Source of the DNA: an uncultured Prevotellaceae bacterium
GTDB lineage: Bacteria > Bacteroidota > Bacteroidia > Bacteroidales > Bacteroidaceae
DNA: 7,484 bases
Assembly (NCBI GenBank): GCA_946413885.1
Contig: CAMKMK010000115.1
Span: 1 to 7,484 of the forward strand
Reading direction: 5' to 3'
The notes beneath the pieces were generated by a model, which saw only the letters and a program-made list of their open reading frames with translations, was not told where the DNA came from and searched no databases. This document shows, in pieces, positions 1 to 7,200 of the stretch. The translations under genes and the position numbers were made by a program. Numbering within the stretch: position 1 is the stretch's first letter; the number at the start of each line of letters is the position of its first letter.

Positions 1-123
1 TATGAGGCAGTTGACGCTTTGGAAAGAGTAGAATTATCTTCCTCCGATCTCTCAGGTTTCACTCTGAAGGTTAAGACGAGGAAGGAGATAAAAGAAATCA
101 TCAGCTCTCTATCAGTAAAATAA
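1..123 (+). CDS. C-terminal 40 residues of an unidentified protein (5' end outside window)
   Basis: Frame 1 is open from the left edge to a TAA at 121-123, which directly abuts the ATG of the ABC ATPase gene. The visible tail is polar and rich in Lys, Glu and Ser (it ends KEIKEIISSLSVK) with no membrane segment, so it is probably the end of a soluble or periplasmic domain. I do not recognise the family. The zero-base junction with the ATPase gene suggests the two are co-transcribed. By position it could encode a partner of the transporter, but nothing in the visible residues shows this. That the frame is coding is inferred from its lack of stops, its abutting junction and the same compact gene spacing seen through the rest of the window. 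Confidence 0.7.
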   Translation, partial: YEAVDALERVELSSSDLSGFTLKVKTRKEIKEIISSLSVK

Positions 124-768
124 ATGGATACAATCAAACTACAGGATACCTTGCCATGCGTTTTCGAGAAGCGCGATGATTTAACGAGTGAAGTCTGGCA
201 TCACAACGTGTTCTTCCAGCGAGGACAACACGTTCTTATCGAAGCCAATAGCGGTGCAGGGAAAAGCAGCCTTTTCAGCTACATCATTGGACATCGTCAG
301 GATTATCTGGGCAGGATTCTTTTCGATGAGCAAGACATCCGTTCGTTTCGTGTGAGTGATTGGGTTCAGGTCAGGCAGCATAACCTGAGTCTGCTTTTTC
401 AGGATCTGCGTCTCTTCCCTGAATTGACAGCTCTCGAGAATGTAGAAATCAAGAACAACCTGACTGGATTCAAGTCTCAGAAGCAGATTCTTGAGTGGTT
501 TGATGCTTTGGGAATTGGCGACAAGATAAATGCCAAGGTAGGTCGCATGTCCTTTGGTCAGCAGCAGCGTGTAGCCATGATACGAGCCTTGGTGCAACCC
601 TTTGATTTTCTCCTGTTGGATGAGCCTATCAGTCATCTCGACGAGACAAACAGTCGCGTGATGGGGGACATCATGTTGCAGGAGTCAAAGAAACAAGGTG
701 CAGGAGTTATAGTAACCAGTATAGGTAAGCATCTGGCTTTGTCCTACGATAAGATTTACAGCCTATGA
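124..768 (+). CDS. ABC transporter ATP-binding protein (LolD/MacB/FtsE-type), atypical motifs
   Basis: A 214-residue cytoplasmic ATPase that should power the permease encoded next. Seen in order: Walker A ANSGAGKS (residues 41-48), Q-loop Gln93 in LLFQDLRLFPELTALENV (the wording typical of LolD/MacB/FtsE ATPases), signature MSFGQQQR (142-149), Walker B LLLDEP with Asp166 and catalytic Glu167, and a D-loop HLDE (171-174). Two positions are unusual: the second residue of the LSGGQ core is Phe144, and the switch histidine that normally follows Walker B (as in VTHD) is replaced by Ser199 in VTSIGKHLA. A nearby His203 is shifted by four residues. The length is close to the roughly 220 residues usual for the family. 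The start is the ATG abutting the upstream TAA; the leader is A-rich without a Shine-Dalgarno motif. The stop overlaps the permease start (ATGA). The family call is firm; the substrate is unknown. Confidence 0.93.
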   Translation: MDTIKLQDTLPCVFEKRDDLTSEVWHHNVFFQRGQHVLIEANSGAGKSSLFSYIIGHRQDYLGRILFDEQDIRSFRVSDWVQVRQHNLSLLFQDLRLFPELTALENVEIKNNLTGFKSQKQILEWFDALGIGDKINAKVGRMSFGQQQRVAMIRALVQPFDFLLLDEPISHLDETNSRVMGDIMLQESKKQGAGVIVTSIGKHLALSYDKIYSL

Positions 769-1967
769 AACTCATTTGGAAACTTCTTCGTCAGCATATC
801 AGTGTCCCTCAGTTGCTGGGTTTCTTCTTTGCGAATCTGCTGGGCATGCTCATCGTGCTCCTGAGCCTGCAGTTCTATCAGGATGTGCGTCCTGTATTTT
901 CTCAGGAAGATGGATTTATCAAACCGGAATATCTCATTGTCAGCAAACGCATTTCTGCAGTTGGTGCCATATCATCTTCCTCTACAAGCACTTTCAGCGA
1001 GTCTGATATTCAGGACATTCGTTCCCAACCTTTCTGCAAGGGAACAGGTGGCTTTGTAGCGAGCCAGTACAAAGTGGCATGTAGTTTAGGCATCAAGGGC
1101 GTAGCACAATTCGGCACAGAGATGTTCTTCGAGAGTGTCCCTGATGAATATGTCGATACAGATGTTAAGCAATGGACTTTCGATCCTGAACATCCTGTGG
1201 TTCCCATCATCCTGCCTCGCAGTTACCTCGCAATCTATAATTTCGGCTTCGCTCAGAGTCAATCGCTTCCTAAGATTTCTGAAGGTGTGATAGGACTGGT
1301 AGATATGACAGTAGTCATGAGAGGTAATGGGCAGGAACAACATATTGATGGTCGCGTGATAGGTTTCTCTACACGTTTGAACACGATCCTGGTGCCCCAG
1401 AGTTTTATTCGTTGGAGCAATTCCAAGTTTGCTCCTGAGGCTGATACTGCCCCAACACGTCTCATCGTAGAAGTGTATAATCCCACAGATGATGCTATCG
1501 TGAAATACATGAATGAGCATGGATATGAGTTGGAGGATGACAAGCTGGACGCAGGTAAGACAACCTATTTCCTCAAAATAGTATCTGCAATAGTCATGTG
1601 TGTGGGCTTGCTCATCAGCATTCTCAGTTTCTACATCCTCATGCTCAGCATCTATCTGTTGGTGCAGAAGAACACAGAGAAGTTGCGCAATCTGTTGCTC
1701 ATTGGCTACAGTCCTGCCCGTGTTTCCCTGCCTTATCAGTCGCTCACGATAGGCATGAATGCTGCCGTACTCGTTATTGCTCTGGTGATTTTGTATTTTG
1801 TACGTCAATATTATATGCAGATGATATGGGCGATGTTCCCTCAGATGGAAGAGGCTCCCATGTGGCCAGCGATATTGTTGGGCATTGCACTCTTCTTGAT
1901 TGTTAGTGTAATTAATGTACTTGCTGTTAGGAACCGTGTCATCAATATTTGGAAAAACAAGGAATAA
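765..1967 (+). CDS. FtsX-like ABC transporter permease (MacB/LolC-type topology)
   Basis: A 400-residue inner-membrane protein and probable partner of the preceding ATPase, with which it shares an ATGA overlap. Predicted by eye: one N-terminal helix (about 17-37), a large extracytoplasmic domain (about 38-268), then three helices (about 270-299, 330-347 and 366-387). This 1+3 arrangement is that of the FtsX/MacB/LolC superfamily. The cytoplasmic stretch after helix 2 (QKNTEKLRNLLLIGYSPARV, 301-320) matches the family's coupling segment, where charged residues precede a 'lraiGas' type sequence. The extracytoplasmic domain of about 230 residues is much larger than in the cell-division protein FtsX, so MacB- or LolC/E-like mechanotransmission is likelier than an FtsEX role. 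Cys91 and Cys106 in that domain could form a disulfide. The domain itself is not one I recognise. Substrate unknown. Confidence 0.85.
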   Translation: MKLIWKLLRQHISVPQLLGFFFANLLGMLIVLLSLQFYQDVRPVFSQEDGFIKPEYLIVSKRISAVGAISSSSTSTFSESDIQDIRSQPFCKGTGGFVASQYKVACSLGIKGVAQFGTEMFFESVPDEYVDTDVKQWTFDPEHPVVPIILPRSYLAIYNFGFAQSQSLPKISEGVIGLVDMTVVMRGNGQEQHIDGRVIGFSTRLNTILVPQSFIRWSNSKFAPEADTAPTRLIVEVYNPTDDAIVKYMNEHGYELEDDKLDAGKTTYFLKIVSAIVMCVGLLISILSFYILMLSIYLLVQKNTEKLRNLLLIGYSPARVSLPYQSLTIGMNAAVLVIALVILYFVRQYYMQMIWAMFPQMEEAPMWPAILLGIALFLIVSVINVLAVRNRVINIWKNKE

Positions 1968-3503
1968 ATGGAACAATTAGAAGCGCTTTTCAAGAAATAT
2001 ACAGGCAAAAATTCTCTTTCATGCCAGAAACTCCCCAAGGCGGGCAGTAATCGTCAATATTATCGCTTCATTGCTGCTGATGGATCTACGCTGATAGGAG
2101 TGGTAGGAACAAGTCGTGATGAGAATCATGCCTTCTGCTATCTTTCTGATCGATTCTCTCTCTTGAAGTTGCCTGTGCCTCGAGTCGTAGCGAAATCCGA
2201 TGATGGTCTTCGATATCTACAAGAAGACTTGGGTGACTTGACCCTCTTTGATGCTCTCAAGAAAGGTCGTGAGGCTGGAGGTCGTTATACTAAACGCGAG
2301 AAGGATCTTTTGCGCCATACAATTGCTTTATTGCCCAGCATCCAAATTCGTGGAGGACGAAGCCTCGATTTCAATCAATGCTATCCTCAAGCAGAGATGG
2401 ATGTCACGAATGTCCTCTTCGACCTCAACTATTTCAAATATTGCTTTCTCAAGGCTACAGGTCTCGATTTTCATGAACTGAAGCTTGAGGCCACGTTTCA
2501 GCTAATGGCAAAGGACGTTGCCTGTATCCAGACACGTGCCTTCATGTATCGCGATTTTCAAGCTCGCAATGTGATGCTTGACCCTAAGGGAAATCCTTAT
2601 TTCATTGACTTTCAGGGAGGTCGCAAGGGTCCTATCCAATATGATGTAGCAAGTTTCCTGTGGCAAGCTTCTGCACGCTACTCGTCTGATCTTCGTCGTG
2701 AACTGATTAAACTCTATATTGAGAATCTCAAGCAATATACAGAGGTTAGTGAAGTTACGTTCCGTTCCGATCTGAAACTCTGCGTCCTCTTCCGCTTGAT
2801 GCAAGTATTGGGAGCTTATGGATTCCGAGGGTATTTCGAACGCAAGAAGCATTTCCTCGAGAGTATTCCTCCAGCAATGGATAATCTTCGCGAGATGTTG
2901 ACAGAAGATGCTTGTCCTTACCCATACATGCGAGAGGTATTAACCAACCTGGTCAATATGCCTCAGTTTGAGTCCAAGCCTTTGGAACCAGTTGCACGTG
3001 CAGATGGATATAAGATTACGAATCGTAACCCATACAAGGCACATGCCCAAGATGGACCTGCAACCTTCAGTAAATATGATGGAAAAGGTCCTTTGGTAGT
3101 TCGTGTCAACAGTTTCTCTTTTCACAAGGGTATTCCTGAAGATCCAAGTGGCAATGGTGGAGGCTATGTCTTTGATTGCCGCAGCACTCACAATCCAGGT
3201 CGATACGAACCATACAAGAACCTTACAGGTCTCGATGAGCCAGTAATCCGTTTTTTGGAGGATGATGGCGAGATTCTAAATTTCCTCGAAAGTATTTACA
3301 AGTTGGCTGATGCCCATGTAGAACGTTATATCCAACGTGGATTCACCAGCTTGATGTTCAGTTTTGGCTGTACGGGTGGCCAGCATCGTAGTGTTTACTC
3401 AGCTCAACATCTTGCAGAGCATATTCATCAGAAGTTTGGTGTGGAGGTTCGCATTAATCATCGTGAACAGGATATCACTCAAGTTTTGGAGGCGAACAGA
3501 TGA
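1968..3503 (+). CDS. Fusion of AmgK-like sugar kinase and RapZ C-terminal-like domain
   Basis: A 511-residue cytoplasmic protein with two recognisable domains. Residues about 1-320 form an aminoglycoside-phosphotransferase-fold kinase: a glycine-loop-like AGSNRQYYRF (25-34), the catalytic loop YRDFQARN (194-201, Asp196 and Asn201, with Tyr in place of the usual first His), and the metal-binding IDFQGGRKGPIQYDVASF (213-230, Asp214). The DFQ...GP..YD pattern is that of AmgK, the anomeric MurNAc/GlcNAc kinase. After a linker (about 335-375), residues 376-505 resemble the RapZ C-terminal domain: SFSFHKGIP, VFDCR, LTGLDEPV, and GCTGGQHRSV (467-476). There is no RapZ-type N-terminal P-loop domain. 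The start is the ATG abutting the permease TAA, with AAGGAA at 1959-1964 close before it. The stop overlaps the MurU-like gene. Domain identities are strong; the substrate (MurNAc, GlcNAc or another sugar) and sensing by the second domain are inferences. A choline-kinase-like role is a weaker alternative. Confidence 0.88.
   Translation: MEQLEALFKKYTGKNSLSCQKLPKAGSNRQYYRFIAADGSTLIGVVGTSRDENHAFCYLSDRFSLLKLPVPRVVAKSDDGLRYLQEDLGDLTLFDALKKGREAGGRYTKREKDLLRHTIALLPSIQIRGGRSLDFNQCYPQAEMDVTNVLFDLNYFKYCFLKATGLDFHELKLEATFQLMAKDVACIQTRAFMYRDFQARNVMLDPKGNPYFIDFQGGRKGPIQYDVASFLWQASARYSSDLRRELIKLYIENLKQYTEVSEVTFRSDLKLCVLFRLMQVLGAYGFRGYFERKKHFLESIPPAMDNLREMLTEDACPYPYMREVLTNLVNMPQFESKPLEPVARADGYKITNRNPYKAHAQDGPATFSKYDGKGPLVVRVNSFSFHKGIPEDPSGNGGGYVFDCRSTHNPGRYEPYKNLTGLDEPVIRFLEDDGEILNFLESIYKLADAHVERYIQRGFTSLMFSFGCTGGQHRSVYSAQHLAEHIHQKFGVEVRINHREQDITQVLEANR
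3488..3492 (+). promoter_or_regulatory. Probable Shine-Dalgarno motif for the nucleotidyltransferase gene
   Basis: GGAGG lies inside the last codons of the kinase/RapZ-like gene, 7 bases before the ATG at 3500. It is the only junction here with a canonical motif at good spacing, and it supports ATG 3500 over the in-frame Met at residue 4. Use of such motifs is weak in Bacteroidota, so its importance is uncertain; the hexamer could be chance within coding sequence. Confidence 0.4.
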
Positions 3504-4240
3504 AATGTATGGTTTTTGCTGCTGGGTTGGGGACTCGTCTCAAGCCCCTCACAAATCGGATGCCTAAAGCATTGGTGCCAGTTGGAGGTCGTCCTTTGCT
3601 TCAGATTTTGTTGGAGACACTTCGTTCGGCTGGATTTCATGAGGTAGTTATCAATGTTCATCATTTTGCTGACATGATTGAGGAGTTTGTCTCTTCACTT
3701 CACCTCGATGATATGCAGATATCTTTCTCTGATGAACGAAGCGAGCTTCTTGAGACAGGAGGCGGAATCAAGCATGCTGTGCCCCTTTTGCAGGATACTT
3801 CTCGTATCCTCATCCACAATGTGGACATTCTGAGCAATGTTGACCTCAATGCCTTCTTCCGTGCAGGAGAAGGTAAGAAAGCCACCCTGCTTGTCAGCTC
3901 TCGTGAGACGCAGCGCTATCTTCTCTTTGATGACGACATGCGTCTGGTAGGTTGGATAAATGTGAAGACGGGTGAGGTCAAAAGTCCTTACCCTGATCTC
4001 GATCCTGAACGATTCCATAAGTATGCCTTTGCTGGCATTCATCAGATGAGCACAAGTCTCTTTCATTATTTTGACGAGTGGCCCCATAAGTTCAGTATTA
4101 TAGATTTCTACCTTAGTATTTGTCACAAGGAACCAATCTTCGGCTTCGTGAAATCAGATCTTCTTTTGATGGATGTAGGCAAACTTGACACCTTGGATCA
4201 GGCTGAGGCTTTCTTGAATTCAATTTCTGTCTCTTCATGA
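3500..4240 (+). CDS. murU: MurU-like sugar-1-phosphate nucleotidyltransferase
   Basis: A 246-residue cytoplasmic nucleotidyltransferase, predicted to transfer UMP from UTP to MurNAc-1-phosphate (or a related sugar 1-phosphate), giving the UDP-sugar. Seen: the N-terminal nucleotide-binding signature GLGTRLKPLT...PKALVPVGG (9-30, with Lys23), LETGGGIKHAVPLL (84-97), which is characteristic of MurU and of GDP/UDP-sugar pyrophosphorylases, a metal-binding Asp109 in HNVDIL (MurU normally reads NGD here, so Gly is replaced by Val108), FAGIH (177-181), and MDVGKLDTLDQAEAF (224-238) with Asp225. The length fits the single-domain MurU type, without the C-terminal beta-helix of GlmU. It overlaps the kinase fusion gene by ATGA and overlaps mfd by ATGA. 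The kinase next door makes the AmgK-MurU salvage pair the best reading. A LicC-type cytidylyltransferase or mannose-1-phosphate guanylyltransferase are less likely alternatives. Confidence 0.82.
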   Translation: MKCMVFAAGLGTRLKPLTNRMPKALVPVGGRPLLQILLETLRSAGFHEVVINVHHFADMIEEFVSSLHLDDMQISFSDERSELLETGGGIKHAVPLLQDTSRILIHNVDILSNVDLNAFFRAGEGKKATLLVSSRETQRYLLFDDDMRLVGWINVKTGEVKSPYPDLDPERFHKYAFAGIHQMSTSLFHYFDEWPHKFSIIDFYLSICHKEPIFGFVKSDLLLMDVGKLDTLDQAEAFLNSISVSS

Positions 4241-7200
4241 AGATTCAGGACTTCCAGACCATATTTGCACGTCATCCCAAGGTAAAGACTTTGGGTCGCC
4301 TTCTGGCTGCTGAGGATGGGAAACACATTATCTGTCTGCAGGGACTTCAAGCCAGTTCAGCTTCTTTGATATTTGCTGCGCTGCCTCAAGCCCGTCCTGA
4401 GGCTCTTCACGTTCCATACATCTTCGTATTGGATGATATGGAGGAGGCTGGCTATTTCATGCATGATTTGGTTCAGATTCTGGGAGATGACCAGGTGCTT
4501 TTCTTTCCCAGCAGTTTCAAGCGAGCCATTCGATTCGGTCAGCATGATGCAGCCAACGAGATCCTTCGTACGGAAGTTCTTGGCCGTTTGAGTTCAGGTA
4601 AACTGCCGCTTTATGTGGTGACGTATCCTGAGGCATTGGCTGAGATGGTGGTCACTCGTGAAAAACTTTCCAGCGAGACACTTGTCTTGAATGTTGGAGA
4701 GCGTGTTGACCTAATGTTTGTTCAGGAAACACTCTTTGGATTTGGATTCCAACGTGTGGATTATGTCTATGAACCAGGTCAGTTTTCTGTTCGTGGAAGC
4801 TTGATCGATGTGTATTCTTTTAGTTGCGAGAATCCCTATCGCATTGACTTCTTTGGCGACGAAGTTGACAGTATTCGTACGTTTGAAGTACAGAATCAGC
4901 TTAGTCTGCACAAACTCCAGAGCATCAGTATTGTACCTCAACTGAGTAACACATCTTCTTCTCGCGAGAGCATCCTTCATTTCTTGCCTTCAGATTCAGT
5001 TCTTGTCATGAAGGATCTCAGTTATCTTTGTGATCGTATAAGCCAGGTTTGGGAGGAGGGTTTCTCTCAACAGGCTCTTATGGTTGAACAGGCTACCAGT
5101 GAGGTCGAGGAACGCGAGCGGATGGAACAGCTTCAGCGTGAGATTCTTTTGGTTCGTCCCAGCGAGTTCAATCAGTCTGTACTTGATTTCCGTCGTGTCA
5201 TGATAGGACCAGGATTGCCTCAGAAAGGACGCAACACAGCCATTCTGGAATTCTCCATTCACCCGCAGCCCATTTTCCATAAAAACTTCGATTTGCTTTT
5301 CAGTACGCTTCAGGAATATCTGTCTAAGGATTACAATATCTATATTTTGGCAGATAGTACCAAACAGACTGACCGCTTGGAGAGTATCTTCCAAACGCAA
5401 GAGACAGGTATCCGCTTCACACCTGTGGATCGCACCATTCATTCAGGTTTTGTCGATGATGACTTAAAGTCCTGTTATTTTACTGATCATCAGATATTTG
5501 ACCGTTATCACAAGTACAACCTTAAAAGCGATCGAGCTCGTGGTGGCAAGGTGGCACTTACGCTGAAGGAACTCAAACAGTTCGAGATAGGTGACTATGT
5601 GGTTCATGTGGATCATGGGGTAGGACGCTTTGGCGGATTGGTTCGTATCCCTAATGGCGATAAATGGCAGGAAGTCATAAAAATCATCTACAACAACAAC
5701 GATGTCATCTTCGTAAGCATCCATTCGCTTCATAAGGTTTCAAAGTATAAGGGCAAGGAAGGGGAGCCTCCACGAATCAGCACGCTTGGAACGGGTGCTT
5801 GGGAGCGTATGAAGGAGCGCACGAAGGCCAAGATAAAGGACATCGCTCGTGATCTGATCAAACTGTATAGTCGTCGTCTCGAGGAGAAAGGTTTTTCCTT
5901 TAGTCGCGACAGTTATATGCAGCACGAACTCGAAGCCAGTTTCCTTTACGAGGATACGCCTGACCAACTCAAGGCAACCCAGGAAGTGAAGGCTGATATG
6001 GAGAAGGCTCGCCCTATGGATCGTCTTGTTTGTGGTGATGTGGGATTTGGCAAGACAGAGGTAGCTATTCGAGCCGCCTTCAAAGCGTGTGCTGATGGAA
6101 AGCAAGTGGCTGTTCTCGTTCCTACTACCGTGTTGGCATATCAGCATTTCCGCACCTTCACAGAACGCTTGCAGGATATGCCCGTTCGAGTGGAATATCT
6201 GAGCCGTGCCCGCAATGCTGCCAAGACGAAAGAGATTCTTTCTGACCTGCGTACAGGTCGAATCGACATCATCATTGGTACGCATAAATTGATTGGTAAG
6301 TCCGTGAAGTTCAAGGACTTGGGATTGCTTATCATCGATGAAGAGCAGAAGTTTGGCGTTTCCTCGAAAGAGAAACTTCGCCAGTTGAAGGTAAATGTGG
6401 ATACTCTTACGCTCACGGCTACCCCCATACCTCGTACGTTGCAGTTCAGTCTCATGGGAGCACGTGACCTTAGTGTCATCCAGACGCCTCCTCCCAATCG
6501 TTATCCCATCCAGACGCAAGTATGCCAGTTCAGCGGAGCTGTTATTGCTGAGGCCATCAATTTCGAGATGAGCCGCAATGGGCAAGTCTTTCTTGTCAGC
6601 AATCGCATAAGTAATCTTCCTGAGTTGGAGGCACTTGTCCATAAATATGTTCCTGATGCGCGTATAGCGGTAGGGCATGGGCAGATGCCTACTGACAAGT
6701 TGGAGAAGATTGTGCTTGATTTTGCCAATTATGACTATGACGTGCTCATCAGCACCACCATCATCGAGAGCGGATTGGATATCCCTAATGCCAATACCAT
6801 TATCATAAATGCAGCTCATAACTTTGGACTAAGTGACCTTCATCAGATGCGTGGTCGAGTGGGGCGAAGCAACAAGAAGGCATTCTGCTATCTGCTGGCT
6901 CCTCCCATGAGTTCCCTCAATCCTGAGGCTCGCCGTCGTCTGCAAGCGATCGAGAATTTCAGCGATCTGGGTAGTGGTATCCATATTGCTATGCAGGACC
7001 TTGATATACGTGGCGCAGGAAATCTCCTTGGGGCAGAGCAGAGCGGTTTTATTGCTGACTTGGGATATGAAACGTATCAGAAGATTCTAGCTGAGGCGGT
7101 CAAGGAACTTCGAAATGATGAGTTTCAGGACCTTTATACTGAGGAAGTCAAGGCAGGCAACATCAGCGATGGGAGCAATTTTGTGGACGAATGCCTCTTC

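Noticed and set aside
765..1967. Calling the transporter pair FtsE/FtsX
   Set aside because: The ATPase and the permease topology fit the wider superfamily, but the periplasmic domain of about 230 residues is too large for the cell-division FtsX, and the ATPase motifs are atypical.
1086..1976. Antisense open frame (296 codons) opposite the permease gene
   Set aside because: It is rich in His, Cys, Tyr and Gln with no domain pattern, and it overlies a clear membrane-protein gene on the + strand. It is a shadow.
1968..3503. Naming the fusion gene rapZ or an aminoglycoside-resistance kinase
   Set aside because: The RapZ N-terminal ATPase domain is absent, and the kinase motifs follow the AmgK pattern (DFQ...GP..YD) in a cell-wall-sugar context, not that of resistance enzymes.
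4327..4410. Loss of the P-loop in the N-terminal UvrB-like part of Mfd as a sign of decay
   Set aside because: Mfd proteins normally have a degenerate, non-ATP-binding UvrB-homology module; the working P-loop is in the helicase part at residues 600-607.
4996..5733. Two consecutive antisense frames opposite the N-terminal part of mfd
   Set aside because: They lie opposite the continuous Mfd frame and show no motif.
5740..6819. Long antisense open frame (359 codons) opposite the helicase part of mfd
   Set aside because: The + strand frame here carries all the Mfd helicase motifs without a break. The antisense translation shows no recognisable domain and fits codon-bias shadowing of the opposite strand.
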